Part shown: positions 1 through 6,257 of the stretch, piece by piece
Position numbering within the stretch: the first letter of the stretch is position 1
Layout of the letters: every line of letters begins with the position of its first letter
Assembly (NCBI RefSeq): GCF_049852125.1
Contig: NZ_CP187533.1
Span: forward strand, 1 to 9,582
Length of the DNA: 9,582 bases
From: Senimuribacter sp049852125
GTDB taxonomy: Bacteria > Bacillota > Clostridia > Peptostreptococcales > Anaerovoracaceae
Direction: 5' to 3'
Program-made: the position numbers and the translations under genes
The notes under the pieces: generated by a model
What the model was told of the DNA's origin: nothing
The model's input: only the letters and a program-made list of their open reading frames with translations
Database searches by the model: none

Positions 1-119
1 GTCTACTTGAGTATACCAACGATTTGAAACAACTTATGGAACAAAATAATCTTTCAACCATTTCAGATAATCGATGTTCGTATACTCGACAAGAAATAGA
101 TGCATTGGAAAAAAAGTAA
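1..119 (+). CDS. 49-aa SOS-promoter protein, 3' part only
   Basis: This is the last 39 codons and the TAA stop of the 49-aa protein that is complete at 4054-4203. Its missing start lies at 9552-9582, at the far end of the contig, as expected for a circle cut inside this gene. See the complete copy for the description. Confidence 0.7.
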   Translation, partial: LLEYTNDLKQLMEQNNLSTISDNRCSYTRQEIDALEKK

Positions 120-140
120 AAAAAATCAACGATTAACTAC

Positions 141-169
141 TTGACTTTGTTATCACAGTGATATAAAAT
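141..169 (+). promoter_or_regulatory. Promoter and operator of the RHH repressor gene
   Basis: TTGACT (141-146), a 17-nt spacer and TAAAAT (164-169). The spacer contains the dyad TATCACAGTGATA (151-163). Identical to 4225-4253 in the complete copy. Confidence 0.8.
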
Positions 170-198
170 AGATACCACTTAGAAGGATGGTATTTTAT

Positions 199-354
199 AT
201 GGCAGTAAGTAGTGATAAAATAAGAATTTTGGTAACGGTTCCTCGTACGACCAAAGAGCAGTTGGAAGCCGTCGCAAAACAAGAAAACCGTTCCGTAAGC
301 AATTATATTTTTACTTTAATCCAAAAAGATCTTAATGAAAAATTGAATAAATAA
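199..354 (+). CDS. RHH (Arc/CopG-type) repressor, first copy
   Basis: Identical to the 51-aa ribbon-helix-helix protein at 4283-4438. The promoter, ribosome site and downstream terminator are also unchanged in this copy. Confidence 0.8.
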   Translation: MAVSSDKIRILVTVPRTTKEQLEAVAKQENRSVSNYIFTLIQKDLNEKLNK

Positions 355-486
355 AAAAGATGCAAAAATGCCTACGTTCTATCTTTGGGAACAAACCACC
401 TACTCTAAAAGGAATAGTCTAAAATATTTACAATCTTTTTTAATCTTGTTCGGTAAAACTATTTCTTGCAAATTTCATTAAAAACA

Positions 487-524
487 TAAAATCACGGGAG
501 CAGTAATCTGCTCCCGTGATTTTA
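487..524 (+). terminator. Strong bidirectional terminator after the RHH gene
   Basis: A perfect 17-bp stem (487-503 with 508-524), loop TAAT, GC-rich in the middle with A/T ends. Same as 4571-4608. Confidence 0.85.
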
Positions 525-988
525 CCTCTCTAAGCCCTTAAACCCCTTTATCCCGTGTTTTAGTAGCATAATGCAGAAAACTATCATATATTAACAAAAT
601 GAGCTCTATCATCATTTTTATGCCTTGTAATACGGATTTACAAAATGTAGAAATTTATTACTTTTATGAAAATATCTTGTACGCACAGAATGTGTATAAT
701 TGTAAAAAACGCAAGCGCAGAAAACCGCTGGCAGTACCAGAGCTGTACAAAAAGTGCAAACGGTTTCCCCTTATGCTCTTTTCCTTAATTTTTATGTGCC
801 ATTTATTCGTTTTTTTTAGATTTTCATCAATACCTAAAGAATCCTCACATCGGCAAAATATGGTTCTGTTAAAACATATTGTTGAGCCATTACCCAATCC
901 GGCATTTGCAACTCATATTCTTTTACAATAAATAATTAATTGTAATTATTTATATTATGGTAATTTTTATTATATATAACTAACTCTC
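525..988. other. Decayed non-coding stretch with two deletion joints
   Basis: This is the counterpart of 4609-5644 with two internal losses. One joint is at 839-844, where a GAATCC direct repeat flanks the 160 bp missing from this copy. The other is at 928/929, where 412 bp are missing and the left arm of the long palindrome (5564-5629 in the complete copy) is lost. No gene is supported here. Open frames of about 77 and 110 codons cross the joints and are by-products of the deletions and of AT-rich sequence. Confidence 0.7.
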
Positions 989-1081
989 GCAAGCATAGAA
1001 AAGCAGACCTGTTTTTCTGCTCGTTAGGGAATTTCCTTAACACCATTTTTCCATTACAAGGAGTAAAAATGGTCTGCTTGC
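989..1081. other. Nested inverted-repeat element, first copy
   Basis: Identical in sequence to 5645-5737 (offset 4656 here). It is retained although DNA on both sides is deleted or scrambled in this copy. Confidence 0.6.
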
Positions 1082-1120
1082 TTATGTTCAACACTTATAC
1101 CTTGCAAGCTATCTAACTTA

Positions 1121-1427
1121 TCACTTTACTTTTCGATAAAGCCCAAATATTTCTTTTCACCTACATTGTAACTATATTCTTCAACTCTTCATTTTGTTTC
1201 TCCAAATTTTCTTTTTCTTCCGTCATATTTCATATTATCAATATTAATGTTTTGTTACTGCCTTATGTGATCGCAGGCGCAAGCCTCGACTAATTGTACT
1301 TTGTAATATTTATGATCGGTTGCTTTGCAGAATTCAAAAATTGTTTATCGCCTCACTATCCTCAATTACCTGCAGGTAATGGATTGGGTATTTTGTTCTA
1401 ACCTTTAAACTCCTTTTCATGACTTTT
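1121..1427 (-). pseudogene. Scrambled remnant of the 138-aa HTH/coiled-coil gene
   Basis: This aligns with 5777-6130 but is riddled with one- to few-base insertions and deletions, for example around 1150-1180, 1227-1260 and 1300-1345. It also lacks the counterpart of 6049-6103. No open frame for the 138-aa protein survives. At 1427/1428 it is joined directly to the interior of the replication gene, with 795 bp missing. The error density is far above that of the rest of the contig, where the copies match, so consensus or assembly error is the likeliest cause. Confidence 0.8.
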
Positions 1428-2357
1428 AGCAAGTGCTAAAATACACCAATATCTATGCCCTTGCTCAGCTCCGCTATATATTTTTTTGATCCACCAATCA
1501 TACAAGGCCCGATTACAAATCCAGCTACCTTTCGGCTGTTTTCTTACAATCCGCTTCTCATACCAATCAGGATACTTGTTTTTCGCTTCTGCAAGAGTTA
1601 AATCACTCTGATATACAATACGTTTCACTCGATATTCTTCTGGTACACAGCGATTCAATTCCTCTATCGTATACTTTTTCGCATCCTCATACCTAAACGC
1701 TTTAGTAATATTACCTGCTTTTGTTACAGTCCCAACCATACGAAATCCTTGAAACAAACTCTCATATTGAACATTATCATGTAATTCAGAAGCTCCTTGA
1801 GTCCATGCTTGCCACGTTAATCTCCTTTTTAAAATCTCCAGCTGCTCCACAACATTCCTAAAAAGCGGAATAGGTTTCTCAAGCACATAATACAAATGTA
1901 TCCCTGTCCCACTTGAAACAAAATATGAAGGCGCCGGAAGCCCCCAATAAACGCTATTCTCTAACAAAAAAGAATTACTCTCTATTTGCTTAAAAAGCAC
2001 TGCTAAATTATCTTCACTAACTATTCCGTCAAGGTCGATTGCTATTGCATACAAAAATCTAGCATACGTACTCTTACGGCTCTTACCTGCATAACTGATT
2101 GGCGACATTAAACAAAAATTATCTCGACCTACAACTTCATCAAGTTTATCAAAATCATCAGTCAACGTATGTCTAAGTACTTTCAATTTACCATCAGCTT
2201 TTTTATCATTCGTAAGCTCAATAATAATACCATTATACTTTCCTCTCTCATAAACTCCCCTTTCCTCAAATGAACCTACAGGAAATATATTACGATAAAA
2301 CTCTTTATACGAAACCTCAACTAATCCCCGGTTTAATAAAGACATATTTATATTCAC
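1398..2357 (-). pseudogene. Truncated replication (primase-type) gene with chimeric tail
   Basis: The first 310 codons (counted from the GTG start at 2357) equal those of the intact gene at 6506-7855. The frame then crosses the 1427/1428 deletion joint and ends with nine residues (KSHEKEFKG) read from the interior of the 138-aa gene. The primase catalytic motifs are kept. The rest of the helical domain after the GHRYW motif and the C-terminal helix-turn-helix are lost, so a protein made from it would be unlikely to recognise an origin. It is best read as an artefact or deletion product, not as a second replication gene. Confidence 0.85.
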
Positions 2358-2415
2358 GATACTCCTCCTTATGGGCGTTATATTATCAATACATTTATTG
2401 TACATTTTTAATTAA

Positions 2416-2444
2416 ATTATAAAACAACATAAATCGGTTGTCAA
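2416..2444 (-). promoter_or_regulatory. Promoter of the truncated rep copy
   Basis: Minus strand: TTGACA (2444-2439), 17 nt, TATAAT (2419-2414 region; hexamer occupying 2416-2421). Same as 7914-7942. Confidence 0.8.
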
Positions 2445-2447
2445 ATT

Positions 2448-2475
2448 TTGCAGAATATCAAAAATGTGATATAAT
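2448..2475 (+). promoter_or_regulatory. Type I toxin promoter, first copy
   Basis: TTGCAG (2448-2453), 16 nt, TATAAT (2470-2475) with an upstream TG (extended -10). Same as 7946-7973. Confidence 0.7.
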
Positions 2476-2521
2476 ATAATTGTTGCCACTCCTATACAGG
2501 CATGGAAAGGAGGGTTGACTT

Positions 2522-2632
2522 ACGGAAGAATTACTCATAACTTTTACTGTCTCTATTGCGGCAGGTATAGTTTGCCACTATATCTGCAAATGGTTGGATC
2601 GAGACGAAAATGGCAATCAACCTAAGGATTAA
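2522..2632 (+). CDS. Fst-like type I toxin, first copy (non-standard start)
   Basis: Identical to the 36-codon frame at 8020-8130, including the unusual ACG at the expected start position and GGAGG (2509-2513) eight bases upstream. See that entry. Confidence 0.55.
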   Translation, partial: TEELLITFTVSIAAGIVCHYICKWLDRDENGNQPKD

Positions 2633-2653
2633 ACCACCTTGCAAAAACGGAAT

Positions 2654-2725
2654 AGAAAAACCTCAACAGTTGCCGCTGTTGAGGTTTTTTGATTGACCTT
2701 ACGGTCTACTCATAACTTTTTGCCT
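2654..2725 (-). ncRNA. Predicted antisense antitoxin RNA, first copy
   Basis: Same as 8152-8223. Its promoter is TTGACA (2761-2756), 18 nt, TATAAT (2737-2732) on the minus strand. Confidence 0.6.
2656..2689. terminator. Shared bidirectional terminator of toxin and antisense RNAs, first copy
   Basis: A 14-bp stem (2656-2669 with 2676-2689), core CCTCAACAG/CTGTTGAGG flanked by A5 and T5, loop TTGCCG. It can end transcripts from both sides. Confidence 0.85.
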
Positions 2726-2879
2726 ACTGGCATTATACATCATGGACAGATTTCATGTCAACTATTCTTTATTCGGCGAAATAAAGTAAGGCTTTCATTC
2801 GTTTTAAATATATGCTAAAATTACTGTATTGATTTTTTCCCAGCACAAAATCTATAATGAAAAAGGAGATTTATTACAT

Positions 2880-3032
2880 TTGAAAAAAATTCTTTGGATA
2901 CTTTATTCTACAAGTGTTACTATTATTATTTCAATTATATATAAAATTTATAATCAATTATTCTTATCAATTTTACTGTTTATCTGCGCAATCATTTTAG
3001 CTTATTTGATAGAAAAAAATTCAAAAAAATAA
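2880..3032 (+). CDS. Small two-helix membrane protein, first copy (possible immunity protein)
   Basis: Identical to 8378-8530. See that entry for start choice and interpretation. Confidence 0.6.
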   Translation: MKKILWILYSTSVTIIISIIYKIYNQLFLSILLFICAIILAYLIEKNSKK

Positions 3033-3088
3033 AGTAATTAACAAAAAGGATGGTGTTATACCATCCTTTTTGTTAATTACTTTATTTT
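3026..3088. terminator. Long bidirectional terminator between convergent genes, first copy
   Basis: A perfect 29-bp stem (3026-3054 with 3060-3088), loop GTTAT, A-rich and T-rich flanks. Same as 8524-8586. Confidence 0.9.
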
Positions 3089-3484
3089 AATATCTTTCAG
3101 CCAGTAAAAGCCATCATTAGAACCTACTCTCTTATACTGATAAACCATCGTACACTTTGTAGGATTATCATTTGTAATCATATCGAATTTGCTCGCTAAC
3201 TGGGAAGAATATGACTTAAATACTGCTGAGGTGAACGCTCCAGTTGCAGCACTCAGTGTTACCTCAAGTGCTTTTTTGATATTCTTTACGCCAAAACCAG
3301 TTGCCCCAGTTATAATCGTTACAACAGCGCCAAATGCAATTTCTTCTTTCTTTCCCTCTGCTGCATAATAATCTCTTAGCTTTCGTGCTTCTGTCTCTGT
3401 AAGAGTTACGCTTTCTGTAATTGTACGTCCTAATTTTTCTGCCTGTTTCGGTGTTTTCGCAATTCCAATTTTTACTTCTGCCAT
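3077..3484 (-). CDS. 135-aa Gly/Ala-rich protein, first copy
   Basis: Identical to 8575-8982. See that entry. Confidence 0.8.
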   Translation of the reverse strand: MAEVKIGIAKTPKQAEKLGRTITESVTLTETEARKLRDYYAAEGKKEEIAFGAVVTIITGATGFGVKNIKKALEVTLSAATGAFTSAVFKSYSSQLASKFDMITNDNPTKCTMVYQYKRVGSNDGFYWLKDIKIK

Positions 3485-3540
3485 TTATTCTATTCTCCTT
3501 TCAAATTTTTGTATTATATTTGCTCATCGATGATGAATAA

Positions 3541-3569
3541 ATATTATCATAGTGATATCACTTTGTCAA
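3541..3569 (-). promoter_or_regulatory. Promoter/operator of the 135-aa gene, first copy
   Basis: Minus strand: TTGACA (3569-3564), 17 nt, TAATAT (3546-3541), with AGTGATATCACT (3551-3562) inside the spacer. Same as 9039-9067. Confidence 0.85.
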
Positions 3570-3572
3570 TAC

Positions 3573-3905
3573 TTATTCATCACTTTTTTCTTGAAAATTT
3601 TTCAGTGTTGAAACTAGCGCATATGGGATTGGAACATTTAGTCTGTTTAAGTTCTCCAAGATACTGAAAACTTCGTTCAAAATAAAAAATAAAGCTACAA
3701 TTGGAAGCATTGGGGCAAATCCCACAATCTGAAGTGTATCAATCAATTTGCAAATGACAACACAAATCATGACGCCAACCTTGTTAAAAATCCCCCTTCT
3801 CCCAATTGTTGAGTTCAGCTTCTTTTCTGAAATAGCTACAAGCACTCCGGTAAAATAATCAAGAAATATAAAAATTAACAAAACTCTTACTTCTAATAAA
3901 TTCAT
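3573..3905 (-). CDS. Phage-type holin, first copy
   Basis: Identical to 9071-9403. See that entry. Confidence 0.85.
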   Translation of the reverse strand: MNLLEVRVLLIFIFLDYFTGVLVAISEKKLNSTIGRRGIFNKVGVMICVVICKLIDTLQIVGFAPMLPIVALFFILNEVFSILENLNRLNVPIPYALVSTLKNFQEKSDE

Positions 3906-3924
3906 TGCTCTTTCCTCCTCTCTT

Positions 3925-3966
3925 TAGTGATATCACTATATTATCACTATCAAGTCACTTTTGCAA
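3925..3966 (-). promoter_or_regulatory. Holin promoter and operators, first copy
   Basis: Minus strand: TTGCAA (3966-3961), 17 nt, TAATAT (3943-3938), followed directly by the operator palindrome TAGTGATATCACTA (3938-3925). Same as 9423-9464. Confidence 0.75.
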
Positions 3967-3976
3967 TATTTTTTTA

Positions 3977-4005
3977 TTGACATTCGAACATATGTTCTAT
4001 ATAAT
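3977..4005 (+). promoter_or_regulatory. SOS (LexA-type) promoter driving the 49-aa gene
   Basis: TTGACA (3977-3982), exactly 17 nt, TATAAT (4000-4005): full consensus at both hexamers. The spacer holds CGAACATATGTTCT (3985-3998), which fits the Gram-positive LexA/DinR box CGAAC-N4-GTTYC at all but the last base. Bound LexA would cover both promoter elements. The start of transcription would be near 4012 and the next gene begins at 4054. This copy is followed by the complete downstream genes of the full unit. Confidence 0.85.
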
Positions 4006-4053
4006 AAATAATACAAATTATGTCTCACACATACAGAGAGGGGTGGATATCTG

Positions 4054-4203
4054 ATGGATAAGTTAACAGAAAAAGAAAAAGCCTGTCTACTTGAGTATAC
4101 CAACGATTTGAAACAACTTATGGAACAAAATAATCTTTCAACCATTTCAGATAATCGATGTTCGTATACTCGACAAGAAATAGATGCATTGGAAAAAAAG
4201 TAA
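4054..4203 (+). CDS. 49-aa small polar protein under an SOS promoter
   Basis: I do not recognise a family. It starts at ATG 4054, after a purine-rich GAGAGGGG stretch (4036-4043) about 10 bases upstream, and ends at TAA 4203. It is charged (about 11 K/R and 10 D/E), has no signal peptide or membrane segment, and is predicted mainly helical (residues 4-26 and 38-49). It sits between the SOS promoter (3977-4005) and the RHH repressor gene, whose own promoter begins 21 bp after its stop. It is divergent from the holin gene. Inference only: as the first product made on LexA cleavage, and next to the repressor of the holin/135-aa pair, it could be an anti-repressor. It might equally be a leader frame whose transcript reads into the repressor. 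In this copy it spans the head-to-tail junction at 4084/4085. Confidence 0.65.
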   Translation: MDKLTEKEKACLLEYTNDLKQLMEQNNLSTISDNRCSYTRQEIDALEKK

Positions 4204-4224
4204 AAAAAATCAACGATTAACTAC

Positions 4225-4253
4225 TTGACTTTGTTATCACAGTGATATAAAAT
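4225..4253 (+). promoter_or_regulatory. Promoter and operator of the RHH repressor gene
   Basis: TTGACT (4225-4230), 17-nt spacer, TAAAAT (4248-4253). The dyad TATCACAGTGATA (4235-4247) fills the spacer. The same half-site (TATCAC/GTGATA) recurs at the 135-aa gene and holin promoters, so autorepression by the RHH protein is the simplest reading. Confidence 0.8.
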
Positions 4254-4282
4254 AGATACCACTTAGAAGGATGGTATTTTAT

Positions 4283-4438
4283 ATGGCAGTAAGTAGTGAT
4301 AAAATAAGAATTTTGGTAACGGTTCCTCGTACGACCAAAGAGCAGTTGGAAGCCGTCGCAAAACAAGAAAACCGTTCCGTAAGCAATTATATTTTTACTT
4401 TAATCCAAAAAGATCTTAATGAAAAATTGAATAAATAA
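4283..4438 (+). CDS. Ribbon-helix-helix (Arc/CopG-type) transcriptional repressor, 51 aa
   Basis: The layout fits a minimal RHH protein: a short N-terminal strand (residues 8-14, RILVTVP), a first helix (about 17-28, TKEQLEAVAKQE), an N-x-S-V-S-N-Y turn and a second helix (about 33-48). Such proteins dimerise, insert the paired strands into the major groove and bind short palindromes as cooperating dimers. The ATG at 4283 has GAAGGA upstream (4266-4271). Its promoter carries a TATCAC-A-GTGATA dyad, and the same half-sites occupy the promoters of the 135-aa gene and the holin. Inference: it represses itself and those two genes. A copy-number (CopG) role is an alternative, but no such operator lies at the replication-gene promoter, which argues against it. 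Confidence 0.85.
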   Translation: MAVSSDKIRILVTVPRTTKEQLEAVAKQENRSVSNYIFTLIQKDLNEKLNK

Positions 4439-4570
4439 AAAAGATGCAAAAATGCCTACGTTCTATCTTTGGGAACAAACCACCTACTCTAAAAGGAATA
4501 GTCTAAAATATTTACAATCTTTTTTAATCTTGTTCGGTAAAACTATTTCTTGCAAATTTCATTAAAAACA

Positions 4571-4608
4571 TAAAATCACGGGAGCAGTAATCTGCTCCCG
4601 TGATTTTA
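4571..4608 (+). terminator. Strong bidirectional terminator after the RHH gene
   Basis: A perfect 17-bp inverted repeat (4571-4587 with 4592-4608), loop TAAT, with core ATCACGGGAGCAG and T-rich 3' arm. It separates the SOS/RHH transcription unit from the decayed region that follows. No gene is seen between 4439 and 4570. Confidence 0.85.
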
Positions 4609-4747
4609 CCTCTCTAAGCCCTTAAACCCCTTTATCCCGTGTTTTAGTAGCATAATGCAGAAAACTATCATATATTAACAAAATGAGCTCTATCATCATT
4701 TTTATGCCTTGTAATACGGATTTACAAAATGTAGAAATTTATTACTT

Positions 4748-4930
4748 TTATGAAAATATCTTGTACGCACAGAATGTGTATAATTGTAAAAAACGCAAGC
4801 GCAGAAAACCGCTGGCAGTACCAGAGCTGTACAAAAAGTGCAAACGGTTTCCCCTTATGCTCTTTTCCTTAATTTTTATGTGCCATTTATTCGTTTTTTT
4901 TAGATTTTCATCAATACCTAAAGAATCCAC
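4748..4930 (-). CDS. Doubtful 60-aa frame beside a pseudogene
   Basis: A minus-strand frame starts at GTG 4930 with GGAGGG (4941-4936) five bases upstream, a good ribosome site, and lies 61 bp downstream of the broken gene at 4992-5393. The first 30 residues are polar (MDSLGIDENLKKTNKW...). The rest becomes a mix of aromatic and arginine residues that does not look like a real protein, so a 3' truncation of an originally longer gene is likely. I do not recognise it. The first plasmid copy has lost its upstream flank. It is listed because of the start site, not because of protein similarity. Confidence 0.25.
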   Translation of the reverse strand: MDSLGIDENLKKTNKWHIKIKEKSIRGNRLHFLYSSGTASGFLRLRFLQLYTFCAYKIFS

Positions 4931-4991
4931 TACCGCCCTCCGCTATCGCTTCGGTTGGTTTGATAATATTTTACTATCTTCGGACTTTAAA

Positions 4992-5393
4992 TTATGCTCT
5001 GCTCATACAATTATCGCCTAGGTACAGATTTCTTTTTGCAAACTCTGGAAGCGATGTTTCTTTCAAAAATCCCGATATTCTGGAATCCTCACATCGGCAA
5101 AATATGGTTCTGTTAAAACATATTGTTGAGCCATTACCCAATCCGGCATTTGCAACTCATATTCTTTTACAAGGACCTCTATGGTCGCAACCAATATAGC
5201 TACATCGATGGGATAGCGTTCTGCATCGATCGGCGGCTCCGCAATTAAATATTGTCGAGTTTCATTATTTCTTGCAAAGCGAAATCTATCTAAAAAATTC
5301 CCATAATCATTATACCTTCCAGCTTCTTCGATGTCCTATATATGTCTTTGTTAAATACATCCCTGGTGTTAAGTGTATCATACCTTTACTAAT
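4992..5393 (-). pseudogene. Frameshifted, unidentified gene (about 130 codons)
   Basis: The minus strand holds a clear coding-like frame from 5335 to 5063, including DYGNFLDRFRFARNNETRQY and later MPDWVMAQQYVLTEPYFADV. It ends at TGA 5065-5063, where a run of five T would need one more to continue in frame through DFLKETSLPEFAKRNLYLGD to TAA at 4992. Upstream, removing about 10 bp (5336-5345) would join it to a frame containing MIHLTPGMYLTK (ATG 5381). AGGAGG (5404-5399) lies five bases before an ATT (5393), perhaps a former ATG. Two frameshifts and a lost start argue for decay, though a homopolymer error could explain the first. The codon pattern and composition look chromosomal, so it is probably a captured fragment. 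I cannot name the family firmly. Confidence 0.6.
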
Positions 5394-5401
5394 TTTATCC
5401 T

Positions 5402-5563
5402 CCTAAAATCAAACTCCGTTACCTGTAAAACTGTTTATTTTTCTCTTTAATACTATTACTGGTAATGAACTATGTTTTTTTAATTTATCCTACTTCTCTA
5501 TAATCACAAAAAATCTGCCGGTAACCTAAAATCCATCATGCAAAAATCACGTTACCTGTAAAA
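5402..5563. repeat. Two bipartite direct repeats, origin or operator candidate
   Basis: CCTAAAATC followed by CGTTACCTGTAAAA occurs twice: 5402-5410 + 5417-5430 (gap 6) and 5525-5533 + 5550-5563 (gap 16). The 9-mer and the 14-mer are exact in both, and the gaps differ by 10 bp, one helical turn. An inverted GGTAAC lies at 5520-5525 and a related TGGTAA at 5461-5466. This looks like paired protein-binding sites, perhaps iterons for the replication protein. The block is non-coding and missing from the first plasmid copy. Confidence 0.55.
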
Positions 5564-5629
5564 ATAATAAAAATTACCATAATATAAATAATTAATTGTA
5601 ATTATTTATATTATGGTAATTTTTATTAT
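5564..5629. repeat. 31-bp perfect palindromic stem with 4-base loop
   Basis: 5564-5594 pairs base for base with 5599-5629, loop ATTG. It is almost wholly A/T apart from two G:C pairs. No T-tract follows, so it is not an ordinary terminator. It is a strong candidate for cruciform or single-strand hairpin formation in the non-coding origin-like block. In the first plasmid copy the left arm is gone because a 412-bp loss ends inside it. Confidence 0.85.
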
Positions 5630-5644
5630 ATATAACTAACTCTC

Positions 5645-5737
5645 GCAAGCATAGAAAAGCAGACCTGTTTTTCTGCTCGTTAGGGAATTTCCTTAACACC
5701 ATTTTTCCATTACAAGGAGTAAAAATGGTCTGCTTGC
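5645..5737. other. Nested inverted repeats with alternative pairings, plus 15-codon frame
   Basis: An outer stem is formed by 5645-5649 with 5733-5737 and 5660-5665 with 5727-5732. It encloses the near-palindrome GTTAGGGAATTTCCTTAAC (5679-5697) and the hairpin ACCATTTTT/AAAAATGGT (5698-5706 with 5721-5729). The GGT at 5727-5729 is shared, so the outer stem and the second hairpin compete. On the plus strand AAGGAG (5714-5719) precedes ATG 5725 of a 15-codon frame ending at 5772. On the minus strand the element directly follows the 138-aa gene. A structured RNA 3' end, a replication initiation site or a single-strand origin are all possible. Confidence 0.5.
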
Positions 5738-5776
5738 TTATGTTCAACACTTATACCTTGCAAGCTATCTAACTTA

Positions 5777-6193
5777 TCACTTTACTTTTCGATAAAGCCC
5801 AAATATTGTCTTTTCAAAACATTGTAACTCATTCTTCAACTCTTCATTTTGTTTCTCCAAATTTTCTTTTTCTTCCGTCATAGTTTCTATCAATTTAATG
5901 TTTTGTTCTGCCAATGTGATCGCAGGCGCAGCCTCGACTAATTGCTGTTGTAATTTTATGATTAACTGCTGTGCTTCAATAAGTTGTTTCCTCGCCTCAC
6001 TATCCTCAATTACCTGCACAGGTAATGGCATTGGGTATTTCTGTTCTAAAAGTCTTATTGCATCTTCATCAAGCCATTTCCGTCCATTCTTCAACCAAGT
6101 ATGACCTTTAAACTCCTTTTCATGACTTTTCATATACACTGCAACAGTATTCGGTTTGACATTTCTTTGTTCTGCAAATTCCTTTAGATACAT
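5777..6193 (-). CDS. 138-aa helix-turn-helix/coiled-coil plasmid accessory protein
   Basis: The N-terminal 50 residues form a MerR/excisionase-like winged helix: MYLKEFAEQRNVKPNTVAVY resembles the usual DNA-reading helix, followed by a wing with W33, G37, R38 and W40 and a closing helix ending near residue 52. Residues about 65-127 are a long Q/E/K-rich helix, probably a coiled coil for oligomerisation. This build is common in small Bacillota plasmid and phage proteins linked to replication control or partition; the exact role here is inference. The ATG at 6193 follows AAAGGAG (6209-6203) at good spacing. A nested inverted repeat (6217-6257) overlaps the -10 of its promoter, suggesting autoregulation. 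It lies downstream of the replication gene on the same strand and next to the repeat-rich origin candidate. Confidence 0.75.
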   Translation of the reverse strand: MYLKEFAEQRNVKPNTVAVYMKSHEKEFKGHTWLKNGRKWLDEDAIRLLEQKYPMPLPVQVIEDSEARKQLIEAQQLIIKLQQQLVEAAPAITLAEQNIKLIETMTEEKENLEKQNEELKNELQCFEKTIFGLYRKVK

Positions 6194-6216
6194 GGAAATA
6201 GCTCCTTTAAAAGCAC

Positions 6217-6257
6217 ATTATGAGTTTCTCAATGATTTCTCATTGAGTTCTCATAAT
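6217..6257. promoter_or_regulatory. Nested inverted repeat, likely operator of the 138-aa gene
   Basis: ATTATGAG (6217-6224) pairs with CTCATAAT (6250-6257), and CTCAATGA (6228-6235) pairs with TCATTGAG (6240-6247), around the loop TTTC. Four related TGAG-type half-sites are thus arranged in a two-fold array that overlaps the -10 hexamer and the start of transcription. The HTH protein just downstream is the natural candidate ligand. Confidence 0.7.

Larger units (their letters stand above)
1..4084 (+). repeat. Partial, deletion-scarred copy of the plasmid unit
   Basis: Position 1 matches 4085 and the two stretches run in parallel. Positions 1-838 equal 4085-4922 (offset 4084) and 1428-4084 equal 6926-9582 (offset 5498). 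Between them this copy lacks the counterparts of 4929-5088, 5173-5584, 6049-6103 and 6131-6925, and carries many small indels at about 1147-1400. Everything in this copy except the junction region is better described from the complete copy. The junction 4084/4085 reads through the 49-aa gene in frame, as expected for head-to-tail copies of a circle. Confidence 0.95.

Noticed and set aside
599..931. Plus-strand open frame of about 110 codons (and its counterpart near 4683-5021)
   Set aside because: No ribosome site, odd composition, and its C-terminus changes between copies because of the deletions. The minus strand has a better candidate start (4930), so this looks like chance reading.
1398..2357. 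A second, shorter replication gene
   Set aside because: It is the same gene cut by a deletion joint and tailed by codons of the neighbouring gene, next to a zone of consensus errors.
2455..2472. ATATCA-N6-TGATAT inverted repeat at the toxin promoter as another RHH operator
   Set aside because: It shares only GTGATA with the operators and lacks the TATCAC partner; A/T-rich promoter sequence makes such short dyads likely by chance.
3936..4145. Minus-strand frame of 69 codons
   Set aside because: It lies across the SOS promoter, holin operators and the 49-aa gene in antisense, and has no ribosome site or protein-like pattern.
5898..6104. Plus-strand frame of 68 codons rich in Cys and Ser
   Set aside because: Shadow of the coiled-coil part of the 138-aa gene on the other strand.
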